A model generated the notes under the pieces. That model saw only the letters and a program-made list of their open reading frames with translations. It was not told where the DNA came from and did no database searches. A stretch of 64,000 nt of DNA from Alviniconcha marisindica (lineage: Eukaryota > Mollusca > Gastropoda > Provannidae), in assembly GCA_018857735.1 (NCBI GenBank), contig JABMCL010000190.1, positions 803,501 to 867,500 of the forward strand. Reading direction: 5' to 3'. Position 1 is the stretch's first letter. Every line of letters starts with the position of its first letter. Below, piece by piece: positions 57,517 to 64,000 of the stretch. The position numbers were made by a program, and so were the translations under genes.

Positions 57517-58673
57517 CGCGCGTGCGTGCGTGGGGTGGTGGGGAGAGGGAGAGATGGAGGGGGGGAGAGAGAGACAGACAGACAGAAGGCAGAGACCAAA
57601 GAAGGAAGAAAGCGGAAGGACATGCCGACCGTATATTTGGGCAGCACACACACACACACACAAGAAAAGAACAGCAGGCGGCGACATATCAAAATGGTTC
57701 TTCCCCACCCCCTTCATCCAACCAACCCCCTTCTTCTTCTTCTCCCCATTGTCCGGAGAGGAAAAACTGAACAAGCGGCTACCAACGCTGAGCCCCGTGA
57801 CATCAACAGGCAGAGCCAGGACGGGAAAGACGACCCAAGTTTACAGGTACCGAGGCTGAAATAATGGTCAATTTTGGAACACCCGGCAGTTTTTGTTGTC
57901 CTTGACAGCCCAGAATAGCGGCACTAATGTCACCTGTCTGGTCGTGTCAAAGGTGCTAGGCAGAGGACACACGATTCTCACCCACCCACCTCTCCCAATC
58001 TTTCTTCTTCTTCTTTTTTCCTCTTTTTTTTTTTTTGGGGGGGGGGCATGTGTGTCCATGCGTGCGTCCGAATGAGGCAGGAAACAAATGAGGGGGAAAC
58101 AAAGACCCCCCCCCTCCCAATCTGACTCGTTGGAACGTGCTAACCCAGAGCAGTTCCGTTTGGCTCATACCCCCACCCCCACCCCGTCTAGGCGTTTGCT
58201 CCTCGCCGCTCGAATGACGCACTTTGCGCTTCTCGTGCAGGAGCCCCGTTCCGCCTACTCCCTTTACTCCCGTTCCGCCTACTCCCTTCACTCCCGTTCC
58301 ACCTACTCCCTTTACTCCCGTTCCGCCTACTCCCTTTACTCCCGTTTTGCCTGCGCCATCCGTGTGCTCGATGCTTCGACGACACTGGGTGGAGCTAGCT
58401 CAGCGGTTTAGCTCGTATTTCGTATTTCGGAGTCTAGTTCGGATCTAAGCTCCTTTTCCTTTCTGAGTGAAGGTAACCACCTTTAAGCCCACAGCTCTGA
58501 GCTTAGCTGATATAATAATAGCCCTCTGTCTCTCTTCGTAATACTATAACTGTCTCTTCCTGTAATATACAGGAGGCGTGGGGTAGTGCGGGGTGGGGGT
58601 GGGGAGGTCATTTCCAAGTCAACGCTGACAGTGTAACTTATGCCTGTGGCTGGCATCTGATATAAATTCAGCT

Positions 58674-58729
<56 letters not shown>

Positions 58730-60165
58730 AGGATGTTTCGTCCTACATCATAGGCAAAATAACACAGGTGAATGGGGAGTAGTCAACGCCAGAACAGACC
58801 AACCGAAACTAGACCAAACGGGAACAAGGCACTCGGAAAGAGAACAACGGGCATAGGCCAAAACGGGGCTTGACCAGACGGCTTTGTTTCATCAACATTC
58901 ACCCAACGGCGCCGAAGTGGGCAGACTGGCCAAGACCTGCTCCGCCCCCTCAGTTCACAGGGGTCAGATCAAGAGGCTGTCCAGTCCCCGGACGCCCCCC
59001 TCCCTCCATGGAGTTCCAGGCACGGAGAGGACCAGTCTCTGTATCTTTACCTGGCAGGTCGCGCTTACAGTGCCAAGTCCGTGAACGGACTGTACAAGAC
59101 CTGCCCCACCCCTCAGTTTACAGGGGTCGGTTCAACAGACTGCCCAATCCCAGCCCCCCGCCCCCCCCCCCCCCCCACTTCCCTCCGAGCCGAGAAAGGT
59201 TCAGGGTGTCTTGGACCTATCTAGCAGGCTGGTTGCACTCACAGTTCTCGAAGATGGGAGGCCTGGTCTCCAGCAGCGCGCAGAGCCCGATGTTGTCCTT
59301 GGTCATGACGCGGTTCAACATGTCGTCGTTGCCGTCCGCGTTGGCCATGGCCAGCTGGTTGAACTCCACCAGTTTCTCCTCCAGCAGACTGAACCTGGAC
59401 ACAGCAGCAGCAGCGGCCAGGGGTCAGTCACCACGCATCGCATTTTGACCAGGGAGCAGTCAGCCAAGTTACGGCAAGCCTCTCCCTCTCTGTCGCCCAG
59501 CACCCCCCCCTCCCCACCCCCCACCCCCCCATAAAAACAAACAAACCCACCTTTTCCTGACGTCACTGTCTACCTTTAACATGCCAGACTTGGGCGAGCT
59601 AGCCAAAAACATGGCCGAGTTCGCCCGATTGTCAATTTGGCTGATTGCCTTGCCTTGTGCATAAGCAGCAGCCTCCCCCCCCCCCCCCCCCCAAGTTTCT
59701 TCCTTCTTTTATTTTAAAAAATTTTAAGTTGTTTTTCTTCCCTTACCCTAAATACGGGTCTGACCGTTTTCCCACCCCGCTGTTCGCGACCTGTATCCAT
59801 CGACTTCTGCCCCGCGAGAGAAAAACAAAAAAACAAAAAACAAAAACGAAAAAAGGAACCCAATCATTGGTGTCTGGGTGGAAGTACATCATTACTGCTG
59901 TTGGATCTCTTGTTTAAAGTGTGTTTAAATTTGTCTCCGCAATGGCTCCTTCAGCATACACAACTGAAATAGAAAGAAAAGCAAAAAAGAGGAAAAAAAA
60001 GAGGGGGGAGACAGACGGTGAGAAAGGCTGGGGTGTGTGTGTAGAGAGAGAAACAAGGATGGAAGGGAGGCAGGGAGGAAGAGCTGAGAGGGGGGTGTGG
60101 GGTGGGGGAAGAAAGACAGAGAGACAGACAGACTGACAGAGAAGAAAAGCGGGGGCGGGGAGGTA

Positions 60166-60237
<72 letters not shown>

Positions 60238-61716
60238 TGATGCAGATGGCAGTCAGATACGGCGATGGAAACGGAAAAGTTTTATATAGAGTTAATTAAG
60301 CAAATGTCTCAAACGCCATTTACTTCTCTCTCTTGTAGAAGATGGCGCAGCCGTCGACGTGCTTGCGCTCATGCTCTGTCATGGTCCGCGCTCGAGACTT
60401 GGGAGAAAAGATGCCATCGTAGCCCACCCGCTTGAGCTCTGGCTGAAAGTAGTGGAAGAACTGGTCCGTCTCCACTTCCTGGACACAGTCAACACACACA
60501 CACACCCTTGTAAAATACACAAACAAGCACACACACACCCTTGTAAAATACACAAACAACCCACCCACAAAATCTCCGCAAGTAAATAACACTTGCACGC
60601 TCAGTTTTCATGTTTGAGGCTCGAGCTTTAGAAATATTCACTATCATTATCAACACACCTTTGTAAAATACACAAACAAACAAACAAGCAAGCAACAACA
60701 ACAAAACTCAGCAAGTAAATAACACTTGCACGCTCTGTTTTTGTGTTTGAGGCTCGCGCTTTACAAAATGTTAATGTCATTATCATCATCAACACACCCT
60801 TGTAAAATAAACAAACAAAAACAAAACAAACAAACAAAAAAACAGCACGTAAATAACACTTGCACGCTCTGTTTTATGTTTGCGGCTCGCGCTTTAGAAC
60901 TATGTCATTATGATTATTATTCACACGTCGTGCCTTTAAGTACGACGGGACCATCGAGGCATTCCGACCACCGCCAGAGACAGCAGACAGATCCCAGTCT
61001 CTGCTGCTGCCGTGTCGGAACACTGCAACGCGTAATTAACGTTGGGCCATCGCTACTCTCACGCCGGATTATCGAGCAAGACTCGCGTCATCGCATCGAA
61101 CGAATTTCACGTCCGACTATCGAGCAAGTCTCTATCGAGCGAAGCTCGCATCTGACCATACAGTGTGTTCCCGTCAGACCATAGAGCGAGTGTCACGTCG
61201 GACTATCGAGCAAGTCTCACGCAGGACCATCGAGAGAGTCTCACGTCGGACTATCCATCGAGTCTCACGCAGGACCACCGGGCGAGTCTCACGCAGGACT
61301 ATCCAGTGGAGTCCCCAGAAACAACACGATGCACGTATCGCGCGCACGCCATCACCATAAAGCAGAAGAGGAAGATCTGTATCACTTGACGAATGGATCT
61401 GTTCTCGGCGACAGGATGTGAAATGAGGAAACAAGCGGTGAAAACACAACCACCACCGTCATTACGTCAGCGGATGCTGAATTCAACTCAATTTGGACAG
61501 ACTCCTAAACGCATTCAATCATACTGGTGGTGTCTTGTCACAGGAGCGGTTATTTCAGTCAGAGACACTGTCGCTGTTAGAGTCCCCGGGCATCTGCTGC
61601 CACTTTGTCTAACTTGTCACGGAAACAGATTTTGTTGTTTTGGTCTTGTCCGTAAGACTTGTCTAATGGGGAACCGAGGTGGAAAGGCAACAAGGGCCCT
61701 ATCAATAAGAACGAAA

Positions 61717-61768
<52 letters not shown>

Positions 61769-63035
61769 CACAGAGGCTTTCACTCGATTTCTGGTCATGT
61801 TTTGTCAAAAATCGACGTTTGAAAGTAGGGAATACATGACTTTGCGTGCCGCCATTTTGTGCTCGGAATGTCTGGCAAAAGTATTAAAAACGTCATGCGC
61901 CTTCCTTTTCCCACTCTTCATTAGTAAAGAGCGAAGCAACATTGCTACACCCTGAGGAGCACACTCCCAGCAACGCTTTCCGGTAAAGATGACGGCAGGT
62001 GAACTCTAGGCTGCCACCATCTTCTTTTGTTTGGGTTTGATGGCGTTCAGTGTGTTTTGTTTCAAATGGGTATTGTACACCCCCCCCCCCCCCACCGGAC
62101 TCGGCAAGAATTGGAGTCAGCGTCCTCCGAAAGGTTTAATAACATAGCGTCGAAGAAAGCACGTAAACACGAGGTGCGTCCGCCCCAGATAAAAATTAAA
62201 TTCCGTCTCTGTTCAAACGACTCTGCTTCATGCGTGATGACGTCAGCAATGTGGGCGGTTCTGAGAGAAACGCCTGATACAATTCGAGTTGTCTGTCACG
62301 AACATACTGCCATCTGAGCACCAAGAAAAAAGAAGATTTAGAAGAAAGAAAGAAAAAACAAAACCCTCAGCTGACAGTTTTCGGTGACCTATGACGTAAT
62401 CAATTACGACAGTGGCTGGAGGAAGGATGTCAAAAAAAAACTAGTGCTTAGGGTTTGCCCGAGGAGCCCAAATTCGAACGAAAACAAGTACCGCTATAAG
62501 TATTGACAAAACCAGCAAATCGGGCCCGCAAATGGTAATATTTGCATATTTGTTTTCTGGCCAGCTGGTGCCTTCCCCCCCCACTAAACCGATGTTCTCG
62601 GAGAGGTGGCGCTGGCAGGGACCGAATCTTAGGAGCATGGGCAGACAGAGGAGGGCCCATGTCCTCGGAGAGGTGGTGCTGGACCGAATCTTGGGAGCGT
62701 GGGCAGAGAGGAGGGCCTTTGCCTAGACACCATCGCCACGAGAATGAATCCGCATTAAAAGTCGGGTAGCGATGTCTGATATCGTGTGTCGCCGACCTTT
62801 TCTGACGGGAAACGTCACCTGACAACGTCCATTTACATATATATATCGCAACTGTGATAGGATCCGTTTTTCACATCGCGTGCGTAAGTCGGCTTCTCGT
62901 TCCCTGGCCGATTTCCCCGCTGGCGACATGCCTGACCTGGTCCGCCAAAAACTTCCACAGGCGACTTCTGACCTAGCCTGCCAAGAAGCACGCACGCACG
63001 CGCGCGCACACACACGCGCGCACACACACACACGC

Positions 63036-63107
<72 letters not shown>

Positions 63108-63298
63108 AACAACAGCAACGACGACGCACAGAACACTGACCTGCAGGCTAATGATGTCGGCACTGAGGGCTTTGATGTCCTCCAGGATGCCCTTCTTCCT
63201 GTACTCCCAACTGAGGGCCCAGACGGGACAGTAGCCGTACTGCTGGCGAGTGCAGTACTTGTCGCACAGTACGTTGTAGCACATGACGGTGAAGGTTG
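40595..63298 (-). CDS. CNOT6: CNOT6 (CCR4-type poly(A) deadenylase), catalytic domain, last 6 exons
   Basis: In transcript order the exons are 63298-63141, 60478-60324, 59394-59243, 44081-43845, 41946-41775 and 40826-40595 (stop TAG 40597-40595). They total 1106 nt, giving 367 complete residues plus stop. All introns are GT-AG and phases agree throughout. This is the whole EEP nuclease fold: CYNVLCDKY (metal/substrate Asn), the catalytic Glu in LQEVETDQ, FSPKSRARTM, EFNQLAMAN and NRVMTKDNIG, AHIHWDPEFSDVKMVQTMM, the DLN catalytic Asp/Asn in FCGDLNSLPDSG, GIIDYIFHS (Asp) and the catalytic His in IPSDHFSL. Every catalytic residue I know for CNOT6/CNOT6L is present. The enzyme shortens mRNA poly(A) tails in the CCR4-NOT complex. 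The N-terminal leucine-rich repeats that bind CNOT7/8 (CAF1) lie to the right of the window. It ends in a Pro/Gly-rich tail unlike the vertebrate one. Vertebrate CNOT6 and CNOT6L are both candidates; an invertebrate would normally have one. Confidence 0.95.
41645..41750. repeat. Dispersed repeat (family E), copy 1
   Basis: GCTGACAGTTTTCCGAGACC, TATGGCATAACCGACTGCGG and CAGTGGTTGGAGGACGGATG. Matched by 62368-62435. Nature unknown; in a CNOT6 intron. Confidence 0.65.
41775..41946 (-). CDS. CNOT6: CNOT6 exon
   Basis: 172 nt between GGCAG and GTGAGT, phase 1 in, phase 2 out. Encodes GVIEFLTNGKVAANHMDFKD then HIYHGFKLARAYSDIMPVTN and Y. Slightly shorter in its middle than the vertebrate equivalent. 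Confidence 0.93.
42742..42918 (-). mobile_element. Dispersed SINE-like repeat (family D)
   Basis: Reverse-strand copy, ending at GTAGGTAGTGTTGCTTAATG (tail) and beginning at CACACAGCTCCTGAACTATG. Full-length relative of 54044-54213. Confidence 0.82.
43311..43450. repeat. (TG)n-rich tract
   Basis: Pure TG (43313-43342) followed by imperfect TGCATG/TGTG runs; source of several Cys/Val ORFs that are artefacts. Confidence 0.9.
43845..44081 (-). CDS. CNOT6: CNOT6 exon: DLNSLPDSG catalytic segment
   Basis: 237 nt between CCCCAG and GTGAGA, phase 1 in and out. Encodes PMPPEPLTRQLLLVATAHIH, WDPEFSDVKMVQTMMLMWEL, then CNSIPFVFCGDLNSLPDS. Confidence 0.95.
45178..45437. repeat. 86-96 bp tandem repeat, 3 copies
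   Basis: TTCCATACATTGTCTTTTTT followed by GCTGACATCACTTTC at about 45187, 45283 and 45369. Confidence 0.92.
46335..46567. repeat. 25-bp minisatellite, about 9 copies
   Basis: Monomer GCATCAAGTAACTGTTGGGC plus TCAAG/TCCAG. A single extra A (AGTAAACTG) marks two units. Confidence 0.95.
47302..47640. repeat. 39-bp minisatellite, 8 copies
   Basis: Monomer GGGCTAGACCACTGCCTAAC plus AACACGTCTCTACATCAGT; variants alternate AACACGTC and AACACACC. 13-residue periodic ORFs result. Confidence 0.95.
47980..48005 (-). repeat. (GGGGC)n tract, G-quadruplex candidate
   Basis: CCGCCCCGCCCCGCCCCGCC on +. On the - strand, which is the transcribed sense of CNOT6, it reads four GGGG runs separated by C. Confidence 0.85.
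48050..48365. repeat. About 70-bp tandem repeat, 4-5 copies
   Basis: Alternates ATCTTACGTACTATATGTAT and ATCTCGTATATGCATGACAT half-units; spacing of CTTACGT is 73, 71 and 69 bp. Confidence 0.92.
48536..49373. repeat. 30-bp minisatellite, about 28 copies, with 330-bp higher-order period
   Basis: Monomer ATTGACCTAACGGCGTAGTG plus GACCATAGAC. Variant order repeats with an 11-monomer (330 bp) period: the rare ACTGGCCTAACAGCGCCGTG unit occurs at 48931 and 49261, flanked on both sides by the same sequence of variants. The - strand is open for 328 codons as a 10-residue repeat (VHDAVRSMSM). This is a repeat artefact unless shown otherwise. Confidence 0.96.
49682..49724 (+). mobile_element. Dispersed repeat with TTAC tail (family C)
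   Basis: CATGATATGACTGGGCGTAA then AACACCAAGTTACTTTACC; tail fragment. Confidence 0.65.
49798..49821. repeat. Poly-G tract
   Basis: About 20 G in a row. It is one of many long G or C runs in the window (for example 17113, 25358, 27308, 47033, 51759, 52819, 56606, 59671). Confidence 0.95.
49933..50258 (+). mobile_element. tRNA-derived SINE, full copy, + strand
   Basis: The head 49933-50005 is tRNA-like and exactly 73 bp: GAGCCTG pairs with CGGCTC, with an A-box-like TGGCCTAGCGG and a B box GGTTCGAATCT. A body follows (AAAATGGCTCTAATCGCTGC, CATTCTGGTGGTGACAGTG), then the 3' end GTGTCTGTGGACGTTAAGCA, CCATG and a TTAC tail. There is no CCA or intact isotype, so I call a SINE and not a tRNA gene. 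Confidence 0.88.
50862..51055. repeat. 100-bp tandem duplication, nearly identical
   Basis: CATAACAAACAAAACCAATA recurs exactly 100 bp apart (50869 and 50969). The copies extend through AATAATAACAAGGCGAGGCT with one C/G difference. Confidence 0.95.
51129..51422 (-). mobile_element. tRNA-derived SINE, full copy, - strand
   Basis: Reverse complement of the 49933 element. The tail GTAAGTAAACATGGTGCTTA lies at left; at right is the head with GGTTCGAATCCGC (B box) and GACCTAGCGGTAAGGCG (A box), beginning GAGCCGGTTTG. It forms an inverted pair with 49933-50258, about 870 bp apart. Confidence 0.88.
51446..51540. repeat. (TA)n then (TG)n microsatellites
   Basis: TA from 51446 to 51496, then TGTG runs to 51540. 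Confidence 0.97.
51892..51954 (-). mobile_element. SINE 3' tail fragment
   Basis: GTAAGTAAGTAAACATGGTG, CTTAACGTCCACAGAAACCA and TAAGGCTTATTAGGGACGGG; last ~60 bp of the SINE family of 49933. Confidence 0.82.
51990..52035. repeat. (CT)n microsatellite
   Basis: About 45 bp of CT. Confidence 0.97.
52128..52225. repeat. 42-bp repeat, 2-3 copies
   Basis: CGACACCTCCCCTCCATCAC then ACAAAGATTTCTACACCCAC repeated in tandem. Confidence 0.9.
52467..52531 (-). mobile_element. Family D head fragment
   Basis: GACGGGGACGAGCCCAGGGC, GGCCTCCTCAACTTCCACAC and AGCTCATGAGCTC; matches the first ~65 bp of family D. Confidence 0.65.
52945..53010. repeat. 66-bp near-perfect palindrome
   Basis: TGCCACAAGTATCATTTTTG at 52945 is matched by CAAAAATCATACTTGTGGCA ending at 53010. 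The arms are 33 bp with one mismatch and no spacer. The centre is ACACGTGT, flanked by two copies of TTTGTCGCGACAAA, itself a palindrome. Confidence 0.95.
53043..53131 (+). mobile_element. Family D fragment
   Basis: CAGAGCTCAGGAGCTGTGTG, AAAGTCGAGGTGGACGTCCT, then CCCTAATAAACC and GTGGACGTAATGCACCA. It combines the family D head with a tail closer to the SINE tail. Confidence 0.7.
53395..54500 (+). repeat. About 60-70 bp satellite, ~10 copies, broken by GA runs and a SINE-like insert
   Basis: Monomer contains AAATAAACCTGAAAATATCT, ATATATCCGTGGCCAGGGG, TATTAAACGAGCACCCACTA. GA microsatellites (53448-53523 and 53585-53652) sit between early monomers. A family D element (54044-54213) is inserted inside one unit, and the array resumes after it with ATTAAACGAGCACCC. 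Confidence 0.93.
54044..54213 (+). mobile_element. Dispersed SINE-like repeat (family D), full copy
   Basis: TTCAGGAGCTGTGTGAGAGT, CGAGGTGGCCGTCCTGGGCT, CCTAACGAGCCTTCTGGTTT, CGTGAACGTAAAGC, CTTCGGCATTGGTCTCAGCT, GTCAACTGACATCTGAGGAC, ATTAAGCAACACTAAGTACC and a CTAC tail. No Pol III boxes are obvious. Confidence 0.85.
54680..55460 (+). repeat. Diverged ~50-65 bp tandem array, about 13 copies
   Basis: Degenerate monomer with AAACAGCCCC(A/G)GGGG, AACTGGTC/GATCCTCTCT, GCTTAGGGTAACAGACCTG. Copies differ by many substitutions and indels, so it is older than the other arrays here. Confidence 0.85.
55598..56170 (-). other. Unassigned 190-codon open frame (GC-rich)
   Basis: The longest ORF in the window not made of tandem repeat apart from its C-terminal PPPLLLLLL, which reads through a GCAGCGGCGG-type triplet run. 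It begins MSVWVVTLRAVLWV. I recognise no domain. It is sense with CNOT6 and inside its large intron. The GC-rich setting makes a chance ORF plausible, and there is no clear exon border. Confidence 0.15.
56605..56628. repeat. Poly-C tract
   Basis: About 24 C in a row. Confidence 0.95.
56829..57020 (-). mobile_element. Two tandem family D head fragments
   Basis: CTGCCCTACGTCCACA..., GTAGGGACGG, GAGCTCAGGACGGCCACCTC, GACTTCCACACGGCTCCTGA, GCTCTG occurs at 56829-56911 and again at 56930-57017, about 102 bp apart. Confidence 0.75.
57235..57360. mobile_element. Right-arm copy of fold-back element family B
   Basis: GTTTATGTACCTTGTATGTC, GACTTGGGTCTTTGCTG, GTGACGTCTTTCGGGCGCTA, ATTGGCTCCCTTGTGTGGTT and GATTCT match the right arm of 25828-26130. 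Confidence 0.75.
57448..57530. repeat. (TG)n(CG)n microsatellite
   Basis: About 60 bp of TG followed by CG repeats and TGCG. Confidence 0.97.
58236..58350. repeat. 24-bp minisatellite, 4-5 copies
   Basis: Monomer TCCGCCTACTCCCTTTACTC plus CCGT. Confidence 0.95.
58676..58728. repeat. (TG)n microsatellite
   Basis: About 52 bp of TG. Confidence 0.97.
59243..59394 (-). CDS. CNOT6: CNOT6 exon
   Basis: 152 nt between GTCCAG and GTGAGT, phase 2 in, phase 1 out. Encodes FSLLEEKLVEFNQLAMANAD then NRVMTKDNIGLCALLETRPP and IFEN. Confidence 0.95.
60168..60235. repeat. (CA)n microsatellite
   Basis: About 67 bp of CA, about 90 bp past the donor of the CNOT6 catalytic-Glu exon. Confidence 0.97.
60324..60478 (-). 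CDS. CNOT6: CNOT6 exon: catalytic Glu segment
   Basis: 155 nt between GTCCAG and GTAAAT, phase 0 in, phase 2 out. Encodes EVETDQFFHYFQPELKRVGY then FSPKSRARTMTEHERKHVDG and CAIFYKRE. Confidence 0.95.
60490..60905. repeat. About 120-130 bp tandem repeat, 3 copies, upstream of the CNOT6 catalytic-Glu exon
   Basis: Unit: CACCCTTGTAAAATACACAA, GCAAGTAAATAACACTTGCA, CGCTC, GTTTGAGGCTCG(A/C)GCTTTA, then ATTATCATCAACACA. ACACTTGCACGCTC is at about 60588, 60722 and 60857. The array starts about 10 bp from the acceptor of the exon at 60478. Confidence 0.92.
61040..61320. repeat. 24-bp degenerate minisatellite, about 10 copies
   Basis: Monomer TCACGTCGGACTATCGAGCA plus AGTC, alternating with TCACGCAGGACCATCGAG. 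Arg/Ser-rich ORFs across it are artefacts. Confidence 0.93.
61717..61767. repeat. (CA)n microsatellite
   Basis: About 50 bp of CA. Confidence 0.97.
62368..62435. repeat. Dispersed repeat (family E), copy 2
   Basis: AGCTGACAGTTTTCGGTGAC, CTATGACGTAATCAATTACG, ACAGTGGCTGGAGGAAGGAT and GTC. Same family as 41645-41750. Confidence 0.65.
62595..62725. repeat. About 70-bp duplication
   Basis: CTCGGAGAGGTGG(C/T)GCTGG, GACCGAATCTT(A/G)GGAGC, TGGGCAGA(CA)GAGGAGG appears twice. Confidence 0.9.
63029..63106. repeat. (CA)n microsatellite
   Basis: About 75 bp of CA, ending about 35 bp from the end of the CNOT6 exon at 63141, immediately past its donor on the - strand. Confidence 0.97.
63141..63298 (-). 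CDS. CNOT6: CNOT6 exon: start of EEP nuclease domain
   Basis: 158 nt between TTTCAG and GTCAGT, phase 1 in, phase 0 out. Encodes TFTVMCYNVLCDKYCTRQQY through DIISLQ. The next intron splits exactly before the catalytic Glu of LQ|EVE. Confidence 0.95.
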
Positions 63299-63550
63299 CT
63301 GAAACACACAAGACGAATACCTACGTCAGGCCAAACATCCAACTCAAACATCCAACTCTGGTTCCTAAGTCAGTATGTGTGCGAAGACTACAAAGCCCTC
63401 CGACCATAACCTCAACGGCAGTTACGAAATCTCTTTGTGGCCTTTCACAACGGGTCATGGTCACCGAAACTGGTTATTTTTAGTTAGTTCTCGGCTTTCA
63501 ACGCCCCGCCAACTGTACAGCATCACTCCAGGACGTCTGACACTCGCAGG

Positions 63551-63622
63551 GTAAGTAAGTAAGTAAGTAATTTAGTTTGTTTTTTACGCCCAGTCAACCA
63601 GTATGGTTATATCAGGGCGTCA
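63551..63622 (-). mobile_element. Dispersed repeat with GTAA tail (family C)
   Basis: GTAAGTAAGTAAGTAAGTAA then TTTACGCCCAGTCAACCAGT and ATGGTTATATCAGGGCG; longest tail of the family in the window. Confidence 0.75.
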
Positions 63623-63830
63623 CTCGTAGGGAGGTGCAAGTCTCAAAGCCGGTAGCCATTATGCAGAGTTCCAAAGATACCGCCCTGTAACAGCAGCCCA
63701 GCAACACAGTATGAAGCCATTCGGATCGGAACTGACCGACACTGAACTCAAAGTTCAGTTAGACATTCCCAGCGTCCCTGCTACACTCAAAGACGCCCCG
63801 TTGGCACCGAACGTAGGGCAAGGTCTTTGC

Positions 63831-64000
63831 AACTGCCATGTAAATGCACACATCAACGGAGTTACCATCATGAAAATGTCCAAAGATCTCTCTCAACTGC
63901 CATGTAAATGCACACATCAACGGAGTTACCATCATGAAAATGTCCAAAGATCTCTCTCAACTGCCATGTAAATGCACACATCAACGGAGTTACCATCATG
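63831..64000. repeat. 64-bp tandem repeat running off the window end
   Basis: CTGCCATGTAAATGCACACA, TCAACGGAGTTACCATCATG, AAAATGTCCAAAGATCTCTC: 2.7 identical copies at 63833, 63897 and 63961. Confidence 0.95.

Larger units (their letters stand above)
44082..59242 (-). other. CNOT6 15-kb intron, packed with repeats
   Basis: Between the exons at 59243 and 44081. It contains no recognisable gene: all long ORFs here run through tandem repeats, apart from one unassigned 190-codon ORF (55598-56170, -). From about 46 kb rightward the sequence becomes visibly richer in G+C and CpG. Individual repeats are listed separately. Confidence 0.75.

Noticed and set aside
57345..57864. Cys-Val and Thr-His rich ORFs
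   Set aside because: Translations of the TG/CG microsatellite; same applies to 43296, 45522, 60168, 61717 and 63029.

Overview
This is a eukaryotic genomic window with spliced genes and long, repeat-choked introns. The three genes are animal genes. The dense CA/TG, TA, GA and poly-C/poly-G tracts, the many minisatellites and the tRNA-headed SINEs fit a lophotrochozoan genome, most likely a mollusc and perhaps a marine gastropod; that placement is an inference. Most of the 64 kb is intron, 3'UTR or repeat.

Layout. (1) 256-6803, + strand: the 3' nine coding exons of an RNF216/TRIAD3-type RBR E3 ubiquitin ligase. They carry RING1-IBR-RING2 and a short lysine-rich tail; the 5' exons lie left of the window. 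(2) 11658-24066, + strand: a complete six-exon, 184-aa four-helix membrane protein that I recognise as TMEM72-like. (3) 63298-40595, - strand: the last six coding exons of CNOT6, a CCR4-type deadenylase. They cover the whole exonuclease-endonuclease-phosphatase (EEP) catalytic domain; the leucine-rich-repeat exons lie right of the window. TMEM72 and CNOT6 converge. Base composition flips from T-rich to A-rich on the + strand near 30.3 kb, between a + strand AATAAA (29970) and a - strand AATAAA (30449), suggesting long 3'UTRs that nearly meet.

The rest is repeats. Two different genes (RNF216 exon 6 and TMEM72 exon 4) each carry a tandem array whose unit is the 3' end of a coding exon plus its 5' splice site. 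The 15-kb CNOT6 intron (44-59 kb) holds a 30-bp minisatellite with an 11-unit higher-order period, an inverted pair of tRNA-derived SINEs, several SINE-tail fragments, a 66-bp near-perfect palindrome and several 40-100 bp satellite arrays. Three dispersed repeat families appear to share one 3' tail. Two fold-back (MITE-like) families are also scattered through the window.

The genes do not form a functional pathway: one is a ubiquitin ligase, one an uncharacterised membrane protein and one an mRNA deadenylase. In RNF216 the IBR exon has one base too many for its reading frame, which is either a sequence error or a real frameshift.
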